Assembly: GCA_944358755.1 (NCBI GenBank)
Contig: CALVRY010000002.1
Span: 1 to 31,179, forward strand
Source: an uncultured Bacilli bacterium
GTDB lineage: Bacteria; Bacillota_I; Bacilli_A; RFN20; CAG-826
Direction of reading: 5' to 3'
DNA: 31,179 nucleotides
Each line of letters opens with the position of its first letter. Positions within the stretch are counted from its first letter, which is position 1. The notes under the pieces are model-generated. The model searched no databases, was not told where the DNA came from, and saw only the letters and a program-made list of their open reading frames with translations. The position numbers and the translations under genes were made by a program. This document shows positions 7,539 through 15,858 of the stretch, piece after piece.

Positions 7539-9041
7539 ATGGAAAATAGTGAATACATTCTTGAAATTGAAGGTCTCTCTAAAGCTTTTGGTAAAAATAA
7601 AGTTTTAAAAAATGTTACTATACGTCTTAAAAAAGGCGTTATTTTAGGCTTAATGGGTGAAAATGGTGCTGGAAAGAGCACAATGATGAAGTGCGTTTTC
7701 GGTATTTATTCACGTGATTCCGGTAATATTTTATTTAATGGTGATTCCATTAATTTTAATGGACCAAGAGATGCTTTAGAAAGAGGCGTTGCAATGGTTC
7801 ACCAAGAATTAAATCAATGTCTCGATCGTAATGTTCTCGATAATATGTTCCTTGGAAGATATCCAACAATGGGCGGAATTATGGTAAATGAAAGCGCAAT
7901 GCTTGATAAATGTAGACATCTTTTCGCCAGTTTAGGAATGAATGTTAACCCAAAAACTATTATGAGAAACATGTCTGTTTCTCAAAGACAAATGGTCGAA
8001 ATTGCAAAAGCAGTTTCTTATAACGCAAAAGTTATTATTCTTGACGAGCCAACCTCTTCTCTCTCCGAAAGAGAAGTTGCAAAATTATTTGAAATTGTTA
8101 AAAATTTAAAAGAACAAGGTATTAGTTTCATCTTTATTTCTCATAAGATGGATGAAATTTTCAAACTTTGTGATGATATTGTTATTCTTAGAGATGGTGA
8201 AGTTACGCTTGATAAGAAAGTTAAAGATACTAACTTAGATGAACTTGTTAAAGCTATGGTTGGTAGATCACTTGAATCAAGATTCCCTGAATTGACCAAC
8301 AAACCAGGCGAAGTGGTTCTTGAAGTTAAAAATTTAGGAACTAAATATAAACCAAGACTTAAAAATGTATCATTTGAAGCAAGAGCTGGTGAGATTTTGG
8401 GTATCTATGGTCTTGTTGGTGCAGGAAGAAGTGAACTTCTTGAATCTTTGTTCGGCTTGAGAACAATTTCTGAAGGTGAAATTATTTATAAAGGTAAGAG
8501 AATCTTATTTAATGATTCAAAAGATGCGATGAATGAAAACTTTGCTCTTGTTACTGAAGAAAGAAAAGTTAATGGAATGTTTGGAAAAGCCGATCTTTCT
8601 TATAACACAACTATTACAAATCTTGATAAGTATAAAAATTTTGGTATTATATCAAACCATTTAATTTCAAAAGCAACAAGATTCGAAATAGATCAAATGC
8701 ATGTTAAATGTAATGGGCCAACTGATAATATTTCTTCTTTGAGTGGCGGAAACCAACAAAAAGTTATTATCGGTAAATGGATGGAGAGAAATCCTGATGT
8801 TTTCCTCATGGATGAGCCAACCAGAGGTATTGATATTATGGCCAAATACCAAATTTACGAATTAATGATTAAATTAGCTAATCAAGGTAAATGTATCATC
8901 ATGGTTTCTTCCGAAATGCCAGAAATACTCGGTGTTACAAATAGAATTGTAGTAATGTCAAATTATCAAGTTGCTGGTGTTGTTAACACAAAAGAAACAA
9001 ACCAAGAAGAACTTCTTAATTTGTGTGCTAAATACTTATAA
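7539..9041 (+). CDS. mglA: Sugar ABC importer ATPase, double nucleotide-binding domain
   Basis: This 500-residue cytoplasmic ATPase of the RbsA/MglA type has two ABC domains in one chain. Domain 1 has Walker A GENGAGKST at 40-48, a degenerate signature MSVSQRQ at 145-151, Walker B VIILDEP at 165-171 and switch His in FISHKMDE. Domain 2 has the degenerate Walker A typical of the family (GLVGAGRSE at 291-299), signature LSGGNQQ at 401-407 and Walker B VFLMDEP at 421-427. The split of one canonical ATP site plus one degenerate site is normal here. It would energise sugar import through MglC with substrate delivered by the lipoprotein encoded upstream. The ribosome binding site is AGGAA near 7530; mglC follows after 14 bases. 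Confidence 0.93.
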   Translation: MENSEYILEIEGLSKAFGKNKVLKNVTIRLKKGVILGLMGENGAGKSTMMKCVFGIYSRDSGNILFNGDSINFNGPRDALERGVAMVHQELNQCLDRNVLDNMFLGRYPTMGGIMVNESAMLDKCRHLFASLGMNVNPKTIMRNMSVSQRQMVEIAKAVSYNAKVIILDEPTSSLSEREVAKLFEIVKNLKEQGISFIFISHKMDEIFKLCDDIVILRDGEVTLDKKVKDTNLDELVKAMVGRSLESRFPELTNKPGEVVLEVKNLGTKYKPRLKNVSFEARAGEILGIYGLVGAGRSELLESLFGLRTISEGEIIYKGKRILFNDSKDAMNENFALVTEERKVNGMFGKADLSYNTTITNLDKYKNFGIISNHLISKATRFEIDQMHVKCNGPTDNISSLSGGNQQKVIIGKWMERNPDVFLMDEPTRGIDIMAKYQIYELMIKLANQGKCIIMVSSEMPEILGVTNRIVVMSNYQVAGVVNTKETNQEELLNLCAKYL

Positions 9042-9055
9042 TAAGGAGACTAACA

Positions 9056-10753
9056 ATGGGAAATGAGAACGTTTCTTACGCAATACCAATTAACCCATTT
9101 GAAACCAAATCTGAGTATGGTGATATTCTCTCGAAGTTAACTGATCTCAGAAAAGACGGTGAAAATAAGATTATTGCGTTAAAGAATGAAAATAGAGAAA
9201 TTAAACTCAATAAACGTATCGAAAAAGAAAACAAGGCTAAAATCATTGAGAGCAATATGCACTTAATTGAAGAAGCCAAACAAGTTAAACTTCAAAATAA
9301 AGAAGAAGTTAACAAACTTATTGCAGAAGCTAAAAACTTAAGCAAGGAAGATGGTAAAAAATATTTTGATGAAGTTAAAGAAATTCAAGATAAGAGATTA
9401 GCTGAAGCAAAACAAGTAAAGACTGTCGAACTCGCTAAAGAAAAAGAAGAACACGCTTCTAGACTTCAAGCAATTAAAGACAAACACACTAAAGCACTTG
9501 GAGAAGTTGATCAAAATGACAAGAAAGCTTTAGCAAAACTTAAAGAAACATACAGATTAGATTTAAAGACAGAAAGAATTTTCCATTCTTCTAATGTTAA
9601 TGAAATCAAATCAAATTATGAATCTGTATATCAAGATGTTAAAGATAAGAAATACAATGCATTCTTATCAAAGAGTGAATTCATGTATAAAGCAAGAAAT
9701 TCACACTATGGAATTGATGAAGCTATTGAACACAAAGCAAGAACTTATGTTTATAACTTCAAATTAGGTCCATGGGCAATCAAAAATGCTCTTTACATTA
9801 TTGTTATCTTATTCTTCCTCTTCTCAATTATCATGGCTACAACCCAAGGTAAGAACCTCTTAACTGCAAATAACATCATGCAAATCCTTGGTCAATCTTC
9901 AGTTAAGTTGTTCTATACACTCGGTGTTGCTGGGCTTATTCTCCTTGCTGGTACCGACCTCTCAATCGGTCGTATGACTGGTTTAGGTGCATCGTTCGTT
10001 AACATGTTGTTATCTACGACTATTTATACCTCTGCATTAGGATTTACAATTGATATTACAGGAGCTCCTGTTGGCGCTCAAGTCATAGTTGCAATATTGA
10101 TGTCAGTCTTACTTTGTACGATATTCTCAGCTATTGCTGGTTTCTTCTCAGCAAAGTTCAAGATGCACCCATTCATTACAACATTATCAACTCAACTCTT
10201 AATCTTCGGTCTCATGCAAATTAACTATTCTAGCGTTGCTGCATTCACAATGGATAGTAGCGTCAGAAATATGTTAAGAGGTGAATCTTATTCAAATATC
10301 ATTATTATGGCAGTAATTGCTGTTATAATTGTATGGTTCATTTGGAATAAGACAAAATTCGGTAAGAATATGTACGCAGTCGGTGGAAATGCTGAAGCAG
10401 CTTCCGTTAGCGGCATCTCCGTCTTCTGGACAACAATGGGCGTCTTTATCTTAGCTGGTATTCTTTATGGATTTGGTGGCTTTGCAACTGCATTACAAGG
10501 TGCTGGTGCTAACGCTAACTCTGGTTACGGTACTGAACTTGATGCTATCGCAGCAGCCGTTATTGGTGGCATCTCCTTCTCAGGTGGTATTGGTAAAATA
10601 TCAGGTGCTGTTGTTGGTACAATCATCTTCACTGGTATGACATATTGTTTAACCTTCTTAGGTTACGATCCAAATATTCAATATATCTTCAAAGGTATCT
10701 TAATTATGGCAGCTGTCTGTTTAGACTCCGTCAAATACTTAAAGAAGAAATAA
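9056..10753 (+). CDS. mglC: Galactose ABC importer permease with a long N-terminal coiled-coil extension
   Basis: Residues from about 240 to 565 form a complete MglC-type permease: TM1 near 243-262, GVAGLILLAGTDLSIGR, HPFITTLSTQ, the coupling stretch WNKTKFGKNMYAVGGN, ELDAIAAAVIGGISFSGG and a C-terminal LDSVKYLKKK. E. coli MglC is about 336 residues and starts near TM1; here about 240 hydrophilic, Lys/Glu-rich residues precede it (for example IEEAKQVKLQNKEEVNKLIA), predicted to be mostly alpha-helical or coiled coil and cytoplasmic. The start at 9056 follows AAGGAG at the right distance and the frame stays open, so the extension is genuine. Its role is unknown: ATPase docking, oligomerisation or a regulatory contact are possibilities. 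A terminator follows the gene. Confidence 0.9.
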   Translation: MGNENVSYAIPINPFETKSEYGDILSKLTDLRKDGENKIIALKNENREIKLNKRIEKENKAKIIESNMHLIEEAKQVKLQNKEEVNKLIAEAKNLSKEDGKKYFDEVKEIQDKRLAEAKQVKTVELAKEKEEHASRLQAIKDKHTKALGEVDQNDKKALAKLKETYRLDLKTERIFHSSNVNEIKSNYESVYQDVKDKKYNAFLSKSEFMYKARNSHYGIDEAIEHKARTYVYNFKLGPWAIKNALYIIVILFFLFSIIMATTQGKNLLTANNIMQILGQSSVKLFYTLGVAGLILLAGTDLSIGRMTGLGASFVNMLLSTTIYTSALGFTIDITGAPVGAQVIVAILMSVLLCTIFSAIAGFFSAKFKMHPFITTLSTQLLIFGLMQINYSSVAAFTMDSSVRNMLRGESYSNIIIMAVIAVIIVWFIWNKTKFGKNMYAVGGNAEAASVSGISVFWTTMGVFILAGILYGFGGFATALQGAGANANSGYGTELDAIAAAVIGGISFSGGIGKISGAVVGTIIFTGMTYCLTFLGYDPNIQYIFKGILIMAAVCLDSVKYLKKK

Positions 10754-10773
10754 TAAATAGTCATAAAGCAAAT

Positions 10774-10800
10774 AAAAAAGTGGCGATTTGCCACTTTTTT
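10774..10800 (+). terminator. Rho-independent terminator of the mgl operon
   Basis: AAAAAAGTGGC (10774-10784) pairs with GCCACTTTTTT (10790-10800) around a five-base loop, the 3' arm providing the U-run. It lies 20 bases after mglC. The flanking A- and T-tracts would also allow termination from the other strand. Confidence 0.85.
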
Positions 10801-10827
10801 GATACAATTAAGATATATTTTTAAAAT
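10799..10827 (+). promoter_or_regulatory. Promoter of the small membrane-protein gene
   Basis: TTGATA (10799-10804) and TAAAAT (10822-10827) are separated by 17 bases, a near-consensus sigma-A promoter. The -35 box starts inside the U-run of the mgl terminator. The ribosome binding site AGAGG and the ATG at 10843 follow. Confidence 0.65.
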
Positions 10828-10842
10828 TTAAGAGGTTATTTT

Positions 10843-11142
10843 ATGAATGTTGGAATTCTTGCGACAATTGTAATCGTCTTGTTTATAACATGTTATATGA
10901 CTTGCATAGGATACGTTAAAGGACTTAGAAATAATTCGAAAAATCAACTCAAAGATTGGCAAGTAATTATTATTTGTATTCTTTTTGGAGGGCCAGCTTT
11001 ACTAATTACTTATATGTTTAGCGAAGTAAGGATTGCTGATATTGAGCACGGAAGACGTTATTTAATATCAGGCATTGTTTTAACAATCGTTCAAGTTGCG
11101 GCAGTAGTTGGCGTTTGTTTCAGTGGTTGGATTACTTATTAA
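10843..11142 (+). CDS. Small three-helix membrane protein, function unknown
   Basis: This 99-residue protein has three likely transmembrane helices (about 3-24, 41-62 and 74-95). A basic loop between helices 1 and 2 (KGLRNNSKNQLK) fits the cytoplasm. It has its own promoter and ribosome binding site, so it is an independent gene and not part of mgl. Its end overlaps the convergent minus-strand gene by 11 bases. No family is recognised. Confidence 0.65.
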   Translation: MNVGILATIVIVLFITCYMTCIGYVKGLRNNSKNQLKDWQVIIICILFGGPALLITYMFSEVRIADIEHGRRYLISGIVLTIVQVAAVVGVCFSGWITY

Positions 11143-11935
11143 CTAAGTCAAATTGACCCATTAAAAGAGAACAAAGAACACTTAAACCTTTGATGATATC
11201 GTTTGTTTTATATTTTTCTTTGATTAACAAATATATACAATCATCTTTTAAACTAATTGAAAAATAATAAGTTAAATCTTGGAAGAGAGTTCCGACTTCA
11301 TCTCCGCCTCCCCATCTAAAAAGATTTTGAGCAAATTTAGCAAAACCTGTTTTATTAGTTTTTTCTTGATATCTCTTTAAAAAGTAGTTTGAGATTGCAA
11401 GCAAGAAAGCGTTAAATAAATCATAATATCTTTTTGAAACAATATAGAGGCTTGTATCATCATAGAAACAATCCTCTATTTTTTTTGTGCCGCCAAAATT
11501 TTTATTTTGGGTCAAGGCATCATTATCAATAAGCACATCGCTATCCAACAAGAAAAATTTTTGTTTAATTTTTTCATTGAATTTAAGGAAGCTAGAGAAA
11601 TCATCTTTATCATTAGTGAAGATAGCGAATTTCTTGTTGAAAGACTTAAAGATACTAATTGTATCTTCAAAACTATAGTTAGAAGTGTTGTCAATTATTG
11701 CATCGTAATTTCCTTGATCTTTAACTGTTTCTTCTTTGTCAGTATGTTCGCTTGAATCTTCTTCATTAGAAATTACTTTAATGTTTTGACTAAAGCCCTT
11801 AAAAATTGAAACGTTTTCTGGTTTACCTTCAATGTAAAACTCTATTTCAGGAAATTTATAAGAAACGAATTTAAGTGCTTGAGACATTGATAATTCTTCA
11901 CTAAATTGATCATATTTTAATAAAATTTTTTTCAT
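11132..11935 (-). CDS. Unrecognised 267-residue cytoplasmic protein
   Basis: The start at 11935 (MKKILLKYDQ) is chosen over a longer frame because GAGGGT lies six bases upstream on the minus strand. There is no signal peptide or membrane segment. An acidic, low-complexity stretch (about residues 57-75, rich in Glu, Asp, Ser and Thr) separates an N-terminal part containing FPEIEFYIEG from the rest; later come FRWGGGDEVG and a C-terminal LLMGQFDLVNK. The overall order (a P-x-IE strand near the start, a Gly-rich GGGDEVG segment after two helices) faintly recalls the phosphate acyltransferase PlsX, with which it shares no certain signature and is about 60 residues shorter. I regard that as an unproven hint only. 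Confidence 0.6.
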   Translation of the reverse strand: MKKILLKYDQFSEELSMSQALKFVSYKFPEIEFYIEGKPENVSIFKGFSQNIKVISNEEDSSEHTDKEETVKDQGNYDAIIDNTSNYSFEDTISIFKSFNKKFAIFTNDKDDFSSFLKFNEKIKQKFFLLDSDVLIDNDALTQNKNFGGTKKIEDCFYDDTSLYIVSKRYYDLFNAFLLAISNYFLKRYQEKTNKTGFAKFAQNLFRWGGGDEVGTLFQDLTYYFSISLKDDCIYLLIKEKYKTNDIIKGLSVLCSLLMGQFDLVNK

Positions 11936-12080
11936 AATTACCCTCGCAAAATACATATATATTTTACTATAAAGAGAGGTAGTTTGACACTTCATGAAAA
12001 TGGTTTTGACACTACTTTATCGTTTTATTCAATTATTTTTACAAAAACGCGATAATCATCATATTTTTAATTAATGAAGT

Positions 12081-12135
12081 TGCGAAAATGAAAAATCTTT
12101 TGTACTAAAATTATGCGAAATCGAAAAATCTTTGG
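12081..12135. repeat. Two 22-bp imperfect direct repeats
   Basis: Bases 12081-12102 and 12114-12135 share 19 of 22 bases (core TGCGAAA-NN-GAAAAATCTTT), 33 bases apart, about three helical turns. They lie in the gap between two minus-strand genes, downstream of the cupin gene. They could be protein-binding sites or a local duplication; no function can be assigned. Confidence 0.5.
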
Positions 12136-12169
12136 TGTTAATTCAGTTAAGAAGTGTATTTTTGCAAAT

Positions 12170-12640
12170 TTATTTAGCAAACATTTCATCAATTTGTTCC
12201 AATGTTTCTTTATCTAACTTATCTTTTAAATCTTCTTTCTTGATTAACTTGAAATGGCTATATAAAAAGGATGGAGATACCATACATCCAACTAAAGTAA
12301 AAGTTTTGCCAATATATTTAGAACCAAATATATGACCTTTCTTAACTAAGTATTGTGGGAACGCATCATTACTATTGATTCCTACTTTAACTTCTTTGAC
12401 ATTATAGTTTTCGTCAATATCAAATATTGTGCAATCGTCACCACCTTGATAATACCAAAGTTCATCTTCATCAAGTACATGTAAGTGAGAAATATCTCCA
12501 TTACCTAGTAAGAAAAGAATAGATGAATATAGATATTGTTCATCGTTATATTTAATATCTGAATGATCGAGTTCTTTAAAATATCCACCTTCGATATGTG
12601 GTTTTAAATCAAATCTCTTGATTAATTCTTCTTTGGTCAT
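12170..12640 (-). CDS. DUF985-type cupin protein
   Basis: This 156-residue protein matches the Cupin_5 (DUF985) pattern in order: LKPHIEGGYFKE at 12-23, SSILFLL at 39-45, SHLHVLDEDELWYYQGG at 51-67, PQYLVKKGHIFGS at 95-107, and TLVGCMVSPSF at 115-125. The family adopts a single beta-barrel cupin fold; its biochemical role is poorly defined, and a sugar-related function has been suggested for members. His54, Glu60 and His103 are candidates for lining the barrel pocket. The start has a GGAGT ribosome binding site on the minus strand. It is not obviously in an operon. Confidence 0.8.
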   Translation of the reverse strand: MTKEELIKRFDLKPHIEGGYFKELDHSDIKYNDEQYLYSSILFLLGNGDISHLHVLDEDELWYYQGGDDCTIFDIDENYNVKEVKVGINSNDAFPQYLVKKGHIFGSKYIGKTFTLVGCMVSPSFLYSHFKLIKKEDLKDKLDKETLEQIDEMFAK

Positions 12641-12756
12641 AGTTACTCCTAAACTATGTATATGTTAGGAAAAATAAATTGATGTTGGAAGACCAAATAT
12701 ATGCGAATATAGTAAGAACAAGAGAAATTGCCAATTAATTAGTTTAAAATTAAGTT

Positions 12757-14094
12757 ATGTTTCATAATTTAAAAATGAATATACCTGAAGAAGTGGGAAT
12801 TATTTTAAAAACATTACAGCAAGCTAATTTTGAAGCCTATGTAGTTGGTGGTTGTGTCCGTGATGCTTTGCTTGGTCGAGAGGCAAATGATTTTGATGTT
12901 ACAACAAACGCAGAACCTCACGAGATAAAAGAGTTATTTACAAAAACAATCGATACCGGCTTAAAACATGGCACAGTAACTGTCAGAATAAATCATAAAT
13001 CTTATGAAGTAACTACATTTCGAATTGATGGAGAATATTTGGACAATCGCCACCCAGAAAGTGTAACATTCACTAAATCATTAAAAGAAGATTTAAGACG
13101 AAGAGATTTTACAATTAATGCTTTCGCATACAATGACAAAGATGGTTTAGTTGACTATTTTGATGGTCTTAATGATTTAAAAAATAAAGTTATCAGGTCG
13201 ATTGATGATCCATATAAAAGATTTAATGAAGATGGCTTAAGAATATTAAGAGCGATAAGATTTAGCGCTCAGCTAGGTTTTGAAATCGAAGATAACACCA
13301 AAAAAGCGATGAAAGAACTTTCATATTTATTAAAAAATATCTCTAAAGAAAGAATAAGAGATGAATTTGTAAAGATTTTAATGTCTGAGCACCCCGAAAA
13401 ACTAAATGAAGCGCGTGAACTAGGATTAACTAAATATTTTTTAAGCGATTTTGATATTTTGTTTGATACTAAACAAGAGAATCCACACCACATTTATGAT
13501 GTTGGAAGACACACAATAGAGGCAATCAAAGTTTCAAAAAAAGATTTAATAATTAGGTTATCTCTTCTTTTTCATGACTTTGGAAAACCGGGCACAAAAA
13601 CATACGACAAAAAAGGAATCGCACATTTTTATAAACATGCAATTTTGAGCGAAAACCTTGCAAATCTTAACTTAAAATCATTAAAATTTCCTAATTTAAT
13701 TATTAAAGAGGTTTGTTTTTTGATTGCTCATCATGATGATATTATCTTGCCAAAAGAAAAATATGTAAGAAGAGCTATTAACAAAATTTCTCCAGAATTA
13801 TTTCCTTTGCTTCTTGAAATTAGAAGATGTGATATTATGGCGCAAAGTGATTTAGACAAAGAAAAAAGATTAAATGACAATAAATTAATCGAAGAATATT
13901 ATTTGAAAATAATGAAAAACGAAGATTGTCTTTCGCTAAAAGATTTAGCTGTAAATGGAGACGATTTAAAAAGTCTAGGGTTTAAAGGCAAAGAAATTGG
14001 TAAGATTCTCTCGCGAATGTTAGATGTGGTAATTGATGAACCAAATAAAAATTCAAAAAATTATCTTTTATCAAATATCGAAATTTTTAAATAA
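12757..14094 (+). CDS. cca: CCA tRNA nucleotidyltransferase with HD domain
   Basis: This 445-residue class II nucleotidyltransferase would build or repair the CCA end of tRNAs. The catalytic head has GGCVRDALLG at 31-40 and the metal-binding Asp pair DFD at 45-47, then RRDFTINAFAY at 115-125 and RILRAIRFSAQLGF at 162-175. A C-terminal HD domain follows (FHDFGKPGT with His273 and Asp274; HFYKHA; AHHDD), as in CCA enzymes with added phosphohydrolase activity. A pure poly(A) polymerase is the alternative, less likely in this setting. No ribosome binding site precedes the ATG; instead TAAAAT lies six bases upstream, so the message may be leaderless. Confidence 0.88.
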   Translation: MFHNLKMNIPEEVGIILKTLQQANFEAYVVGGCVRDALLGREANDFDVTTNAEPHEIKELFTKTIDTGLKHGTVTVRINHKSYEVTTFRIDGEYLDNRHPESVTFTKSLKEDLRRRDFTINAFAYNDKDGLVDYFDGLNDLKNKVIRSIDDPYKRFNEDGLRILRAIRFSAQLGFEIEDNTKKAMKELSYLLKNISKERIRDEFVKILMSEHPEKLNEARELGLTKYFLSDFDILFDTKQENPHHIYDVGRHTIEAIKVSKKDLIIRLSLLFHDFGKPGTKTYDKKGIAHFYKHAILSENLANLNLKSLKFPNLIIKEVCFLIAHHDDIILPKEKYVRRAINKISPELFPLLLEIRRCDIMAQSDLDKEKRLNDNKLIEEYYLKIMKNEDCLSLKDLAVNGDDLKSLGFKGKEIGKILSRMLDVVIDEPNKNSKNYLLSNIEIFK

Positions 14095-14135
14095 ATCCTA
14101 GGAAAAAATAAAGAAAGCCCTAAAAATATTGAAAA

Positions 14136-14168
14136 AAGTCCATATATTTTTCTTAAAACTATGGATTT
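14136..14168 (+). terminator. Weak stem-loop after cca
   Basis: AAGTCCATA (14136-14144) can pair with TATGGATTT (14160-14168), nine pairs including one G-U, around a 15-base loop. No clear U-run follows, so termination is uncertain. The rest of 14095-14268 is A-rich and contains the direct repeat AAAAAAGTC (14132-14140 and around 14173-14181). Confidence 0.3.
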
Positions 14169-14268
14169 ATTAAAAAAAGTCGGAAAATATGTATAAATCT
14201 TGGGGAAAAATTTAAAAAAGTACTATTTTTTGAAAAAAACACTACATTTTTTGATACAATTATTGCAT

Positions 14269-15858
14269 ATGTATAAAGTAATTATTGTTGATGATGAAAG
14301 CGCAGTTAGAGAAAGACTTTTCAAACAACTTTTAAATTTTAGTGATGATTTTGAAGTTGTTGGGCAATTCGAAAATGGATTTGATGCTTTAATTGGTGGA
14401 ACACAATTTTCGCCTGATCTTTTAATTACTGATATTAAAATGCCTTATATTGATGGCATAGAACTCATTAAAAGAATGAAACAAGAATTACCGCTTTTAC
14501 AAACTATCATTATCAGCGGTTTTGATAGCTTCGATTATGCTAAGCAAGCTATATCTTTAGGTGTTATTGGATATATTTCTAAACCAATTACATTAGGTGA
14601 ATTAGAAGAAACATTAAAGAAAGCAAAAATAGAATTAGATAAGAAAAATAGCGTTGACAACGACATTGAAGATCTAAAAAAAAGAGCTAGTAGTGGTTTA
14701 AAATTAATGCAAAACTCGGATCTTTCTAAATTAATTACTTTAAAAGATATACCAGATAACTTTAAAGAAAAACTCATTGCGGACGGGATTAATCTTGATT
14801 ATAAATACACAATTTTAGCAGCAATTGATTTCGATGATCAAATTACTCAAATATCTTATGATAAGATGGAACTAGTAAATTTTCACTTAGAAAAATATAT
14901 TCAAGATGAATTTTCTGAAAGTGAAATTTCAACTGTTCTTTTTGATAACTCTTCGGAGTTTGGGCTTTTTATTCTTTCTAAATCACAAATTGAAAAAGAA
15001 GCTTTACAAGAAAGACTAGGCAGAGTTTTAGCGAAAATAAAAAGAGCATGTAAAGTCGAAATGTCCATTGGATTAAGTGAAACAAAAGAAGATACTGAAC
15101 ATAAGAGTTATAGAGAGTTATATCGTCATGCTTTAAGAACGCTTGAATATAGAACAGTTATTGGGTCTAATATTATTATTTTCTTTGGCGATATTAGTAA
15201 AAACAAAACAACAACTGGAAAAGTTGATGAAAATGAATTCAAAAATATCACTTATGAAGTTTTATATGGTGATTTACAAACCGCAAAAGATAGAATTAAT
15301 AAACTTTTAAATACTATCACAGCCGATAATTTTAAAGAAACTTACTTATTTATTTTAAATAATTTAATTGATTCTTTATTAAAAGCATGTGTCTCTTTAC
15401 AATCTCTTTTCCAAGAATACATGACTTATGAAGCAATTGTCGAAAATTCTTACAAAATCAAAAGCAACGAGCAGCTTTATGCGTTTATTGATGATTTGGT
15501 GAACAATATTGATCGAATTAATAAAAATAGTAGACAAAGCGGGGTTGATTCTTCATATCGTCAAATTATTAATTTTATCAACAATAACTACGCCAACTCT
15601 TTATTATCTTTAGAAGATGTTGCCAAAGAGCTTGGCTATTCAGTGAGTTATGTTAGCTTAATTCTTAAACGCAATAACACAACTTTCACTAAATATTTAA
15701 CTGATGTTAGAATGGAAAAAGCCAAGGCTTTACTCTTGGATACTGACATGAAACTATTATCTATAGCTAACGAAGTTGGCTATGATGACCCATACTATTT
15801 TTCGCACTGTTTTAAGAAAAACACAGGAATTTCTCCTCAAGAATATAGAAAAAAATGA
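14269..15858 (+). CDS. AraC-type response regulator (YesN-like)
   Basis: This 529-residue regulator has a receiver domain (1-~120: acidic pocket VDDE at 7-10, phosphoacceptor Asp55 in LLITDIKMP, Lys105 in SKP), a long middle domain of about 300 residues, and a C-terminal AraC double helix-turn-helix (from about 430; SLEDVAKELGYSVSYVSLIL, then IANEVGYDDPYYFSHCFKK and GISPQEYRK). It would be phosphorylated by the kinase encoded next and activate target promoters. The start MYKVIIVDD at 14269 is where the receiver fold should begin; a longer frame adds an unconvincing hydrophobic lead. There is no ribosome binding site, but TACAAT lies eight bases upstream, so a leaderless message is possible. 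The stop overlaps the kinase start (ATGA). By context it probably controls sugar uptake genes such as mglBAC. Confidence 0.87.
   Translation: MYKVIIVDDESAVRERLFKQLLNFSDDFEVVGQFENGFDALIGGTQFSPDLLITDIKMPYIDGIELIKRMKQELPLLQTIIISGFDSFDYAKQAISLGVIGYISKPITLGELEETLKKAKIELDKKNSVDNDIEDLKKRASSGLKLMQNSDLSKLITLKDIPDNFKEKLIADGINLDYKYTILAAIDFDDQITQISYDKMELVNFHLEKYIQDEFSESEISTVLFDNSSEFGLFILSKSQIEKEALQERLGRVLAKIKRACKVEMSIGLSETKEDTEHKSYRELYRHALRTLEYRTVIGSNIIIFFGDISKNKTTTGKVDENEFKNITYEVLYGDLQTAKDRINKLLNTITADNFKETYLFILNNLIDSLLKACVSLQSLFQEYMTYEAIVENSYKIKSNEQLYAFIDDLVNNIDRINKNSRQSGVDSSYRQIINFINNNYANSLLSLEDVAKELGYSVSYVSLILKRNNTTFTKYLTDVRMEKAKALLLDTDMKLLSIANEVGYDDPYYFSHCFKKNTGISPQEYRKK

Noticed and set aside
7709..7717. 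TTCACGTGA inside mglA as another parS site
   Set aside because: Only the central nine bases match, and flanks fit poorly; it encodes normal MglA sequence and could be chance.
14200..14268. Longer start for the AraC-type regulator
   Set aside because: The receiver fold begins at MYKVIIVDD (14269); the added segment is a TTG start with no ribosome binding site and no domain support.
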